From assembly GCF_014633365.1 (NCBI RefSeq), contig NC_068346.1:18621030-18685029 (forward strand): 64,000 nt of DNA, read 5' to 3'. The position numbers were made by a program, and so were the translations under genes. The notes under the pieces are model-generated. The model made no database searches. It was not told where the DNA came from and saw nothing but the letters and a program-made list of their open reading frames with translations. Positions 1-13,100 of this stretch are shown piece by piece. Numbering within the stretch: position 1 is the stretch's first letter; each line of letters begins with the position of its first letter. The stretch comes from Diospyros lotus. Its lineage: Eukaryota > Streptophyta > Magnoliopsida > Ericales > Ebenaceae.

Positions 1-3000
1 CCAGGGTTCTCACTATGGTTCAGTCCAGGGTTCTCACTATGGTAACCTTCCTTCTAAACCTCTTTTGCATCCTTCTGACCAATTTACTTCTCCATCAGGT
101 GTTCCAAACTAGTCTTGGTTCGTGGATTCCAATGCCACGAATCGTATTACCTCGAATTTGAACAATCTGTCAGTCCACACTCCATATTATGGTGGGGATA
201 AAGTTACTATAGGCAATGGTAAGCAATTACCTATAACACATGTTCTTTACAAACTTTTCCTCACTCAACCTCTGTTTTGTGTGTTCCAAACATTTTTCAT
301 GTTCCAAGTATGAAGAAAAATCTACTTAGTGTGTCTCAGCTTACTTGTGAACATAATGTGATAACTGAATTTCACTCTAATATTTGTTTTATAAAAGACA
401 AAACTACCGGATGAGTGCTGCTCTAGGGACACCTTAAGGATGGGCTATATTGGTTGGAACCAGCTTCTAAGTCTATTGTTGACAGCAAGTCTGCCCATCC
501 TCTAACATGTGTTTCAGTTCCTTCAGTGTCTTACCTTTCTTCTTGTACGAGTGATAATAAATGTACTAATCAACAATGTGATAGACAGTGCTCATTTGGC
601 CATGAGATGTCTAAGTCTGTAACTAAGGCTAAGATTAAACCTAGAACAGTTGTATGTAAACAATGGCATGATCGATTAGGTCATCCATCTCTACATGTGT
701 TACGTTTGGTGCTGAATAAAATTGGATTACCATGTTCCATTAATTATTTGTCTTTTTGCGATGCTTGTAAAGTTGGAAAACTAAGTCAGCTTCTATTTTC
801 TAGGCATGATATCACAGTTAATGCCCCCCCTTAATTAGTCTATTTAGATCTTTGGGGTCCTGCCCCTGTATTGTCCACAAAGGGTTTTCGATACTATGTT
901 ATATTTGTTGATGCCTATACCCGATATACATGGTTCTATCCTCTTAGACTCAAGTTCGATGCTTTGTCAGCATTCATGATATTTCATAAACTTGCGAAAA
1001 TTCAATATAAAACCAAGCTTTGTGCATTGCAAACCGATAATGGGGGGGAGTTTAAGTCCTTTGTTCCTTATCTTCAATCTCATGGAATTCAATCTAGACT
1101 TACTTGTCCTCACACTCATCAACAAAATGGTGTGGTGGAAAGGAAGCATCGACATATTGCTGAAATGGGCCTTACCATGTTGTCTCATGCTAGTCTACCA
1201 TTAAAGTTCTGGGTTGAGTCTTTTCAAATAGTCGTGTGTCTCATAAATTTGCTTCCCTCTTCTTCTATATAGTTTCAAATTCCTTTTGAAAGATTATATA
1301 ATCACACCTAACTACAGCATGTTGCAACCATTTGGTTGCACCTTTTTTCCACTTTTACGACCATATAATAAATACAAATTCAATTTCCATTCTGCCAAAT
1401 GTGTTTTTCTTGGCTACAGTCAAAACCAAGCTGGGTATAGGTGTCTCCATCCTTCTGGTAGAGTTTATGTATCTCGCAATGTTGAGTTTAATCCTTCTGA
1501 ATTTCTGTTTCCTCAGTTGTTTTCTACTTCCTACTCCTCTTCACTCTCAACTTCAAGTTCATGAGGTCATTCCACTGCTTTCCTTCATCCTACTGTTTCT
1601 TTTTCATCTTTCTTGTTCTATCCTAGAGCAGCTCAGTCCGTGTCCTCAGCTCTACCAACCCCTCCTACTGTGCCATCTTCTAGCACATTTTTGTCAGACA
1701 CTTCTCTTACATCTAGCATGCCTGAACCTATAGCTCCGCCTGTTGCCTCTAAACCTAAGCCACCTGTTAAGTCTAAACTTGTTAGACCTATTTCGGCACC
1801 ATCTGTTCACCCTATGCTCACCAGACTTCGAGCCAAGTCTCTTGCTCTGTCTCCTCCACAAGCCTTAGTGAGTTCTCTTGAACCTAGTTCAGTAAGTGAA
1901 GCTCTTTTAGATTCACGATGGGTTAAAGCCATAGAGGATGAGTATCGAGCCTTGGAGAGAAATCATACCTAGATGTTAATGCCTTTTTCCAGTGACATAA
2001 ATCTGATTGGGAATAAGTTGATTTTCTGGATTAAGTATAATTCTAATAGGTCCATACTTAAGTATAAGGCTAGGTTAGTGGCAAAGGGATTTCTTCAAAA
2101 ATCCAGGAGTTGACTATGCTGACACATTCAGTCCTGTGGTTAAGGCTCCCACTATTCACATTTTGTTCTCCTTGGCTGTTCAGTTTGGTTGGGAAATACA
2201 GCAAGTAGATGTAAATAATGCATTTCTCAAAGGAGATTTGAGTGAGACAGTATATATGGTCCAGCCTGAGGGGTTTGTGAGTTCTCAATTTCCTCAGCAT
2301 GTCTGTTAGCTCAAGAAATTGCTTTATGGTCTAAAACAAGTTCCTCAAGCTTGGTACACTAAGCTAAAGACAGTACTTCAGTGTTGGGGCTTTGTTCGAT
2401 CTGTATTTGATGCCTCGTTGTTTATTAAACAAGCTGCTAATCATGTGTAGTTTATATTGGTTTATGTTGATGACACCTTGATTACTGGCTCCAGTTCAGC
2501 TGCTTTGCATGGGTGTATAGCAGATCTTGGTCATGCCTTTGCCCTAAAGACTCTAGGAGTAGTGAATTATTTTTTGAGCTTTGAAGCATATAGAGATCGC
2601 TCTGGTCTTTATCTTAATCAGTCCAAGTATGTGCGTGATCTGTTGTGTAAAGCGTCAATGCAAGACTATAAGCCCTGTAGTTCTCCTATGGCTGCTGGAA
2701 CTTATTTGACTGATGATGGAGAACTATTTTCTCAGCCTAGTTTGTATCGCACTCTGATTGGCTTACTTCAATATCTCATCTACACTCACCCTGATATAGC
2801 TTATACTACAAATAAGTTGAGCCAATTTATGACAGCTCCTAAAATGCAACACTAGTTGGCATGTAAGAGGTTGTTGAGGTATATTACGGGCACGATTGGT
2901 TTGGGGTTAGTGTTCACTTCCTCACCAAAAGATCTATCTTTAGTGGTCTACACTGATGCTGACCACGCTGGTTGTCAGGTTACTCATAGATCTACTAGTG

Positions 3001-3382
3001 ATTATTGTGTCTACATTGGTCCAAACTTGATTGTGGGGGGATCTAAGAAGCAATCAGTTGTAGCTGGGTCTATTGGGGAGGCAGAGTACCGTGCAGTTGC
3101 ATTGGGAGTGACTGAACTTTTGTGGCTTAAGCAGTTATTGATGGAGTTGGGTTATCCATGTGTAAATACTCCCATTGTGTGGTGTGATAATCTAGCAGCC
3201 AAAAGCATGGTTGAAAATCCTATGCATCATTCTTGTACGAAACATATTGGGGTTGATGTTCATTTTGTATGTGAAAAAATAGAAAATGATGAGGTGAAAA
3301 TCAGGTATGTTCCTACTACTGAGCAAGTTGCTTATGTGTTTACTAAGGGACTATCAAGAGATCGTTTTGAACTGCTATGCTA
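1..3382 (+). pseudogene. copia-1 gag-pol polyprotein, degenerate
   Basis: Seen in order: a Ser/Gly/Pro-rich gag tail with a 24-bp near-tandem duplication at 1-43; a protease segment at 118-310 where the usual D-S-G reads D-S-N; a GAG-pre-integrase zinc segment at about 655-810 (WHDRLGHPS, then CDACKVGK); an integrase core at 838-1272 with Asp codons near 910 and 1036 and Glu near 1138 (NGVVERKHR); an RT palm at about 2070-2855 with YVDD at 2463-2474; and RNase H at 2856-3382 (YTDADHAGC, GEAEYRA, CDNLAAKS). In-frame stops fall near 834, 1272, 1970, 2308, 2448 and 2853, and the frame shifts near 1270-1290 and in 1970-2110. Known copia pol is one uninterrupted frame, so this copy cannot be functional. 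Confidence 0.9.
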
Positions 3383-3472
3383 GAAGTTGGGCCTTATAGA
3401 GACACCAGGTCACTTAAAAGTAAAGAAGAGTGCCAGAGTGTTGAAGGAATCGGAGCCTAAATTGAAGGGGAG

Positions 3473-3690
3473 TGTGGAAGAGTTAAATACTTAAGGCAGC
3501 TTAAGTTTGTTTATGTTAGTAGTTATGCTGTTAATATTGTTTTGCTTTCCGTGTGTTTTGAGCTATGTATATAAATAGCTCAACTGTTTATTTCTGGTGT
3601 GTGGTTTTATTTCTTGAGATCAGTAATACATTTTGTATTCTGTTTTCTCTCAACCTCCTTGTTCATTTTACCTTGTTTTTGAATTTCACA
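3473..3690 (+). repeat. 3' LTR of copia-1
   Basis: It begins TGTGGAAGAG directly after the purine tract AATTGAAGGGGAG and holds a TATA box (TATATAAATAG near 3569-3579), as expected of U3/R. The start is firm. The right end (3690, or 3806) is inferred from LTR end symmetry, because the partner LTR is outside the window. Confidence 0.65.
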
Positions 3691-4033
3691 CTTTTCAACT
3701 TGCAAGACTGATATGTGAATACTCATGTCAGAACTGATCTTGACCAGCATGCAAGACTGACAGTGTGGAAAAGCATGTTGTGTTAAACATGTCTTGCCCC
3801 CCAACAGGTTGTCAGGACAATGACAATCATTTTATGAAATTCTTTGAAACAAAAAACATTGTCTCCAGATGAATTTGGAACAGGTTTTTAGCAAGCCCAT
3901 CTTCAAGTATGCCATATACCAAAGATGAATGACATTGACCCTTGCCCCGATGCCAAAATTTAAAACAGAAAAGTAAAAGAAATTGCAATAGGTACCAAAT
4001 AAAATCAGCAAATCAAGTAAGAAGCTATATTAC
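3691..4033. other. Intron 9 remainder between copia-1 and exon 9
   Basis: AT-rich intron sequence with a local near-repeat of TGCAAGACTGA (about 3701 and 3750). I looked here for the expected C-terminal RabGAP exon (Trp, then a Lys/Leu-rich helix) on the minus strand and did not find it. Confidence 0.6.
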
Positions 4034-4135
4034 CGTCAAAAGAAAACTGGCAAATATGTACACAAGGAAATCTGGCAATGCATCTCCTTCAGCAAGGTAA
4101 GTGTCCCACAAGCGGGTAACGAGATGAAAAGGTAT
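4034..4135 (-). CDS. RabGAP exon 9 (last exon in window)
   Basis: 34 codons in phase 0; acceptor CTCCTAG|ATA, donor TTGACG|GTAATA. It codes [20 protein letters not shown] and [14 protein letters not shown]. The open donor and the missing C-terminal helix show that at least one more exon lies beyond the copia-1 insertion, left of base 1. Confidence 0.94.
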
Positions 4136-7100
4136 CTAGGAGGACATACAGATTTATTAGCTACCTGTTCTTTTTTATGATAAAATTAGTCATCTATCAA
4201 TTTAACCATGTAATAATGCAATCTTGAGATAAAGGCCTTCACCTAATTTTTTCATTAAATATAAAATAAATAAACAAATAACTACTAAATGAAGCATAAA
4301 GTCAAAGCAAACCTCACGTATTAGAAGACAATTGAACCACCGGAAAGCAAATTGAAGGAATTCAAGCCCTTGCTCCTCCATGTGTCTTGAAACAGGTTCT
4401 GGAAAACTCAGAAAGAGCAGACTCATTGTAAGGCACATTATTTCAAAAAGAGCAGACCTGTTAAGATATAATGTTAACAACATAGATGTGGCATTCGAAC
4501 ACAATCCACAGAGAGAGAGAGAGAGAGAGAGATTAATAAAAAAAACAGTTTATTGGCATCGCCTCGTTCAAATTTTGCACCAAAATCACATAAAGAAAAG
4601 AAAAAGAAAATGAGAAGCCTAAGTATAACAGAAATTTGTAACAAAGACCAAAACTCCTGCATGTCAGTGGTTTTTCTGTGTTCCATCATTGCATAAAACT
4701 ATACGTTTCAGGACATATAAACACGTTTTCTCCCATTATGTAGACAAGAATTTGCAGCAAAGCGAGTCAGGTTCCACTCTATGTAAGGTGTTTCTTAGGA
4801 GGTGTCAGATACTTCCATGATACCATTTGACCCATATAATATGACAGTAAAGAGTATCTTGTTTGCATGTTATTGTGATGAAACATGCTTTATCTAGTAA
4901 CATGTTTTCTTGAATATTGCATCCTGGAGGTTGCTTGGGTTTTAGTTTAAAATTGCATCTAAGCACTTCATTTTCCAGAAAGCCTTTATTATTTTTCCAA
5001 AAGAGCAAGGTGGTCTAACTTTAGATATAAATGGGTCCCCAACATAACTTCAATAAACTAATATCTCAGTGAAAATTAATATCTAAGAGAAGAGATAGGT
5101 TGGTGAGAAGACCAAAATGTTAGCTGAATTAGAATATAAATTTTGGTATGCAAGGAGGGACTGGGACAGTTGTTGTGGGTAAGATTTTACAGGATGAGGT
5201 AGTTGATGTAAAGAGATTGGGAGATAGAATTATCTCAATTAAAGTTGCTCTAGAAGAGGGGGGTATGAATATTGTTACTGCAATACATCAGAAGTTGGAA
5301 AGGAAGAAGTGATAGAGGAATGTTGGAATGATTTAGAAGGTGGTTGCAAGGAATACCCAGAGGTGAGAAGACCATTATAGGAGAGGACTCAATGGTGAAT
5401 GGTCATCTAGGCAGAGAAGTGAATAGGAATAAATGTGCATGGAAGTTATGATTTTAAAGAAAGAAATAATAAGGGAAAAGCTTTTGAATTTTATCATGGC
5501 ATATTATCTCATTATAACTAATACCTTTTTTGAAAAAGTAGCTTATCTACTGCCCAAATAGACTTCCTATTTAGAGAAAAGGATTTTTTGTGGTCTTGTA
5601 AGGATTGCAAAGTTATACAGAGAGATTACCCACCACTCAATATAGACTTACAGTCTTCTAAGAAGCAAAGTCCAACAATAAAATTGTGTGATTTAAAGGG
5701 CAAAAAGAAAGATATTTTCAAGACAAAAAGTGTGACAAAATATATTCCATTGTGGAAGTGAGGCAGTACATTATGAGTAGGTAGAGTGAAATGAAAACCT
5801 GTTCCGGGAGAGTTGAAAGGAAAAGGTCCAAACCAAAAAGTCATGGTGGTGGAGTGGGGAAGCACAAGGAAAAAAAAAAAAAAAAACATGATACAGAAAA
5901 CTTGCTACAAGACTCAACATGCATGACCTAATAAGAAAATTTTGAAGATGTATATTTTAGCTAAATGGAGGTAAAGAGGGGCATTACTGAAGCAAGGTGA
6001 AAAACTTATGAAATTGTTCAACCAAACTTAACACAAAAGACGGAAAAAGATATGCGTGCGTGTGTGTGTGCGCGTGTGTTGGCTTAAACAAGAGAGAGAA
6101 TAAAGCAAGAGATTTGAACCAATAAAGGGTATAAAAGGCAAAAACCAAAAGGTACTAGTAAATGAGGAAGCAATCAAAGAGAGATGAAATGAGTATTTCT
6201 AGAAGCTATTCAATGAATTTGAAAATGAATTACTATGTTGGGACATCTTAGTGATTCTGAAAAGATAAAATTATGTTATTTTATGGATGCATTATAAAAA
6301 TTATATATTCTATAGATGCATTTATCTAGAATAAATGAAGCAAGTGATACAAAAATTAAGAACGGTAAAGCAATTAGATAATGAACTCAAAGAGTTACAT
6401 CAGGCTCTAATCTCTTTGCACTTGTAATGGATGAACTCAATAAACAAATTCAAGAAGAAATACGTAGGTGTATGCCATTTGTAAATGACTTTATCTTGGT
6501 GGATGGAACCAAAACAAGAGAGAGAGAGAGAGAGAGAGACTTGAATGCTTAACTCAAGATATAGATGAATATTTACAATCTAAAGGTTAATTTTTATGGA
6601 ACATAAGTTTAGTAAAAAACAGTAGAAGTGTAGATGATATTATGGTGACAATTGAAGATCAAGTCATCACAAGAAAAATTAATTCAAACATCTTGGAATC
6701 TAGGATCAATTGTCCAAAATGATAAAGAGATTAATGAGGATGTTACTCAAAGAATTAAGGTACCATGGTTAAAATGAAAAAGTGTATCTAACATTTTATT
6801 TGGTAGTAAAATCTCATTAAAGCTAGAACAAAAGAATTATCAGAGGACTATAAGATAGGCTTTGCCACATTGGTCAAGGTTGAGAGAGTAAAGAAACAAC
6901 AATTTCAAATCAGTACCTGAAAAAAGTTCAACAATTTCAAGATTTAAGACATTGATGTTAGAAGAGCTACCTACAGAGAATAGCTCTCACAAGGAACATG
7001 CAACATGAGTTTGACTTAGATCATGTAACAAGTCTTTCAAGCTAGCCACATGACCAGATGATCCCCAACCTTAACCACACTAATGTTAGGATAGGTTGGG

Positions 7101-10100
7101 CGATGAAAATTCTTTTTCCAAGACAGATTTAAAGAGTGCATACCATTGGACACACATCCAATTCCAATTTTTTGGGGCCTAGAAATAAGGAACTTTTTGC
7201 TTTAGGCAATCTTATTTTAGAGATTTCTTGGTCAAGAAGGCTCCCATTTGGTTAGATTTTTTCTTTTTTTAATAAATCAATTTTGATTAGCAATTATTTT
7301 GATTTCTAGGAATTAGACTTGACATTAGGTCATATGAATTTTAAGTTAGCGATTTCTATTTTCCCATATTTTCAGTTAATCAACCTTGTATTGGTATATA
7401 AAAGTTTCCGATATGAATTTTACATTCTAGAATACAACATTTCTTCTTCTTCTTCTTCCTCTTTTTTGTTTCCTTGTGCACACAAAAATCTTTTTCATAC
7501 CCACAAATGACATGCAATTTTTTAGTATAAGCCAGAGTGATCTAGTTTTTGAACCTATGCTACACAAACAATACTAAACTCTTGGACATACCTATGCATA
7601 ATTTTGATTTATATCAATATACTAAAATTAAGTTTAAGAAGATTTGGCACTTGGACTACATCTGCACCCCAAAATCATATACGCATCCATATAACAAAGA
7701 AGATAGTCATGGATAAGGATAGAGGAAGACCAAAGGAAGCCTGACAAGGCATGATATGAGATAAAATAGCCCCACAGAAAATATGATCATGGTTCGTTAG
7801 AGATCTCTGCATGCCAGTTTCTAAACAGAAGCATTTCCATTTTTTCGTAAAATTAAGTATTGTTCTCTTTCTTTCATTTTTTTGGTCAGGAAGTAGTCTT
7901 TGACAAACTTATCTATGAATTTCCAGTTTGCACTATAACTGGAGCAATAGTTTAGAAGCACTCTGCAAGAATTCCCTAATGTGTGGATATACAATAAACC
8001 TAGAAATAAAACCCATTAGTTCAAAAGTAAAAATTCCATACTTGAATATGTCCCATGCTGTACAAAAGGGCGTCCGTAGTGCATGGGCTCCTGGTTTTAT
8101 AAGGCTTAGGAGAAGGTCATTTTTGTATACCCTTCCAAAGAGGTAGTTTTCCCAACTTGAAGCCATGACTTTCCAGTCACGAAGGGGTGTTGAGAGTAAA
8201 AATAATAATATAAAAAGTAAAGTTAAACCTTTATCTAGCAACATAGGCTTTTGAATCAAATGGTGGTTAATAATTTAACATGGTATTAAAGTAGGTAAAG
8301 GTCCTAAGTTCAAACCTCACCACTAACCCAATATCTAAATTGTTGCATTTGTTTGGACTATAGCTAAGTAGTGAAAAGCATGGCCACATGTGAGGGGACA
8401 TGTCGAGAGTAAAAATAATAATATAAAAGATAAAGTTAACCTTCTATCTAATAGTTTAAGCTTTTAGATTAGATGGTGGTTAATAATTCAACAAGTAGCA
8501 ACCTTACCATTGCTAACAAGGTTGGCATGAATATATAATTTTTTTAGAAAACAAAGGAGTCAATTAATATGGTTTTTTTTTTTTTCTATCAATTTTAGAA
8601 ATTGCAGGTTTTCACATTTCTGAAACGCAGAAATTGACCTCACTCCTTAGCCTTCATCTATCAAGCGACAGTATACTTTGAATCCTCACAAGACCAAGCC
8701 TCCTTTGTTACAAGACTCACTACAATCTCTATAAAACTACATGCAATATGACTGAAGTTAAGAGTTCATAAAATCAGTGCATAAAAATAAATGTATTTCT
8801 AAGTTTATCTTGTATTCCTAGTAAGAAATACTTATAAAAGAAACAAAAGCAGATTAACTGGTTTCTCCACACATCAGGCAAAGCTTGACGAAAACATACG
8901 GAAAATAATCAAAAGTGGACAGCAAATGCAGTAAGAAATTGGGACAGAACTTAATTTAGCAAGTGGTGCAAGCAACAAAAACATTACACTATCAGTGGAC
9001 ATACCATCAATTCGCCTAACCAATTCCTTCAGCTTAAACACGAGCCTCTGAATTCCTGGTTGAGCAAATGTGTAATGGTCTTGCATGCCATCCAGCAACT
9101 TTGAGAGACACCAATAGCAGTCAGCTTCAACATTAGTGATTTTCTCAGGAGCTAGATCCAATGTAGACCAATTATCCACGCCCCCCTCCAAGTATTCTGA
9201 CAAGAAAACTACTAAAAATGGTGTAGCAAGATCATTGATTCCCTGAACATATCCACTTGCAGGATGTCGTATAGCCCTGGGAATGGGAGAAAATGGAAAA
9301 GAAAAGTAAAGGAAAAGAAAGGGAAATTATAAATAATGGCCAAGAAGTAAGAAACTATTATGACCGGACCACCTATTTGAACAGGCTTTTTCCAGTGAAA
9401 AATGAAAAGAAGCATGTACAACAACACAGACAATAATTACAAGCCTTAATCCCACTAAAAACAAAAAAATCATACACTGTCAAATATGAAACTGATGGAG
9501 AAAGTGGATTAACAAATATGATATCTGTGGCCATAAATTGAGTGTGCAATTTCATGCCAAGGTACAAAAAGGACTTGAGGCTACCAATCCACAGTCTTCC
9601 AATCACAGTACGTGAGACATCAATATTCTTAGAAGAGGATTTTCTAATGCCTTTGCAAAGAGGTAGAATTGCTTTTATGCAAAAATCAATGCTAAGGTGC
9701 CGGACAATGTGGTAGCATCCATAAAAGGCCATTATTCTGGCGGACCTAACTTTTAAGGCACAATAATTGATATCAAACAGTTCTTCCCTTTCAAAAGAGC
9801 AGCACCAAGGTGTAACTTCAAAAGGGTGGGCAAAATCATTTATTTTCTTCCATATGTGCATGTGGTAAATGATAAAGCAATTCTTAACTTTAAAAACAAA
9901 ACAAAAAAATAAAAAAAGGAATGGAAGAAAAAAAATAGAGAGAGGGGTACTTAACCAGGTATAAAGTATGCGCTCTAAGGATTTCTGAACAGCTGCTTGC
10001 TGAAAGAAGGGGACATCAGGAACAGTTCTAGGACAATCTACAGCGATCTAAGAAGGGAAAAGAAGATTAGCCACATTCGTAGTCAGAAAAAACATACTCA

Positions 10101-13100
10101 ATGAGAAGGGAAGGTACATAAAAATTGAAAAAAGTGTTCGACACACATCTCAGTACCTGGCGAAGCATGTTAATCTCCTCATCTGTGCGCTCAGTATCTG
10201 AGATTTCACAATACTGAGCAACACAATCAAGATACTCTAGACGCTTTCTTCTCAAAACACCATCCCTTCGATCTGAATTAGGGGGTGCATATCCCTGTTG
10301 TCAGTCCATTTTTAAAATTTCAAACAAGCAACATATAGTAGAATTTGAGTTAAACAGATGAATATACTTTTCACTGTCTCACAAAGTCAACAGCAATATA
10401 ACATTCCAAATCACCAAATAACAATCTAGTTCCTTCTAAAAGATACTATTACTTGCAAAAAGATGCACTAATAAATAGAAACTTCTCCAATCATTCTGGT
10501 CAAGAAGCTCGCCAATTTATGTGCCACCTTACATATTTAGAGTTATGCCACAGGAAATTCCAAATTCTTAATCATATTTTGACTTTTAAGATTTTTTTTT
10601 TTAAAAAGATGTATTAGTGAAGATATCCTTAGAAGAAATAATATGCATGATGGAAAATTATGAAGCATGGGCACTCCAAAATGGATGTTCCATAACTCAT
10701 CAACAAGCTGAAACAGGCGTTAGACAAACCTTATGCAGTGTCCAACAATGATCCCTTGACTGAAATTGGGTCACCTAAAAAACTAATAATTGGAGCACAG
10801 GCTTTTGTTTTTGTATTTTTAATTGACACTGTATATTACCTTTGGTGTTTTTTGACCTGACTTTATCTTACTCTACATCTTTATGCCATATAATAGATTG
10901 AAGAGTTATTTTATATGCTTAAATTTTGTAAATTGAATTGAATCATCATTATCCATGTCAGTTTCTTGTTTCCCAGTCCAAATTGGTGCTCCATGCATTG
11001 AAGTACAACAAAAGGATGCCACTCATTTACAAAACAGGAAGAGAAAAAAACCTTTACAGCATCTAGAGTCTAGACATATTCATAATAAGGAATGTACATA
11101 AACTATATAAAATAAGATTGAGACATAACCCGTTAAAGAAAATCTACAAAAGTGTTCCTCAAGTTCTGCTTCTAGTATAATATTTCATCAGGAATTAATT
11201 CCCAAGGGAATTTCAAACTACCAAAATATTATTCTTGAATGTTGTGTGAAAAAATGATCTACAAGATCGCCTCCTAGCTGAAAAAAATGTGGTAGGAAAA
11301 AAAAAAAAAAAAAAAACCATTGTAAGGTATTTACCTAAAATAATATCCTTTTCTTTTTCCTATGAGCAAAAAGAAAGGGATCATGATCTTAGCTTCTATG
11401 ATTCCCAAAACTAGTTGGATCAACATTAACTTTCAACAAGTTGACTGAGGATTTAAATCTAGCTTAAAGCAGAGTTGTGTGAAAAAAGTTATTCAACAAA
11501 CATAATAGAGAGAACCATTTATCTGAAACATTCCAACTGCTGTATAACTTTTCATAAGAGTCACATTTATTTCTTTCAATAAGTAACAAGAAGGTATGGG
11601 GTAGACAAGTTGAAGCAGCAATATTATAGCCAAAAGGTTCTGTCAACAGTGAACTGCAAAATTCAGTTTTATTAAGATCTTGGTTTCATGACTATCATAT
11701 TCACTAACGAGAAGTGTTCCAGAAGGCCTGGTCAGTTTAAATCTGATCTTACATGGTTATTTTGATGAATTATTCTTTTTTTTTTCCCCTTTCTTTTTTC
11801 ATTGACAAGATACAAATATATAGGCAGAAGACAACACCTCATATGTGTGCGTGTGCACATGTGAGTGAGCAAATGTGTGTGTGATAGAACCTTCAAGATT
11901 AGGGTTCACAGAAAATTGGTTCCACCACTGGCCGGTAATCAGCCCTTGAAATGAATGAGGAAGAGAGATTTTCAACTGGGAAAAGATGGAAAGGAAACTG
12001 AAATCTGATTTTTATATTCCCAGAAAATGAATACAGCAGCTTATATACTAGAACTAGAATATTGGAGGGAAGAGTTCTTTTGGAGGAACTTTTCAACTAA
12101 TTCTCAGCTATCTAACTATCTTCCAACTAACAGTAAAGAAACCAATAGACTGTTTACAGCAAACTAACAGAATTAACAAACCAACAATACAACTAATGAA
12201 CATTACAGTGAACAAATAAACATAACTATTTCAACAGCTAACTTTCTCTGCAACGAACTGCCACATTTTCTTTTCCAATTGCTTCTCTCCACTCCTCTAG
12301 CATTTATCATTTCTATGCTTACCAATAATGCCCTTATCCTCAATGTTTAAGTTAGGATAGAATTGAGAAAGCTGCTAGAAATATTCCCAAGTAGCCTCTT
12401 CCACAGGTAAGCCATCTCACTGCACCAATACTTGCTTCCTTGAGCCCCATTTGGTCTCTAATATCATGTTGCTAAGAATGGCCAAGGGTGTGAGAACTGG
12501 TCAATTATTCACACTTCAGGACAGAAATGAAATGTGAATAGCTTGTGGATCAAGTCCTTTGAGCTAGGAAACATGGAAAACAGGGTGGATTTTACTGTTT
12601 TCTAGAAGCTTCATCTTGTAAGCAATCATCCCAATTTGCTTAGAACTTTATATGGCCCAAAAAATCTTTTACTCAGCTTTGGACACCTCCGTTTTGAGAC
12701 TGTTTTTTGCTTATGGGATTGTAATTTGAACAAAATCCAGTCTCCTATACCGAAATGCAGGTCTCTTCTGTGCAAGTCAGCTTGATTTATCATCCTATCC
12801 TGAGCTTCCTGGAAATTTTTCTTGAGTTCCTGAATAAGCCGAGTCCTGGCAGCTTCCACCTTTGAAACCCCCTAAATGTAATCTTGAATATTTGGAGGTG
12901 GCCTACCATATAATGCCTAAATGAAGGTCATATTAATTGAGGTGTGATAAGAAGTTTTGTACCATAATTCTGCCCATGAAAGATAGGTAATCCATTGTAC
13001 TGGCTGGTCTGAAACAAAGGAACATAAGAAATGCTCCAAGCATCTATAACCACTTTCAATCTGCCCATCATATGAACAGATCTTGCCAAAATTGGCTGAG

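Larger units (their letters stand above)
1..3690 (+). mobile_element. Ty1/copia retrotransposon copia-1, 5' part outside window
   Basis: This copia element runs off the left edge, so its 5' LTR, primer site and most of gag are not seen. The visible order is gag tail, protease, GAG-pre-integrase, integrase, reverse transcriptase, RNase H, polypurine tract (3460-3472) and 3' LTR; integrase before RT is the copia order. It sits antisense in the last intron of the RabGAP gene, left of exon 9. The reading frame is broken many times, so the copy is dead. The right LTR edge is uncertain: 3690 is chosen because the end TTTCACA nearly inverts the start TGTGGAA, but a later CA at 3806 is possible. Confidence 0.9.
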
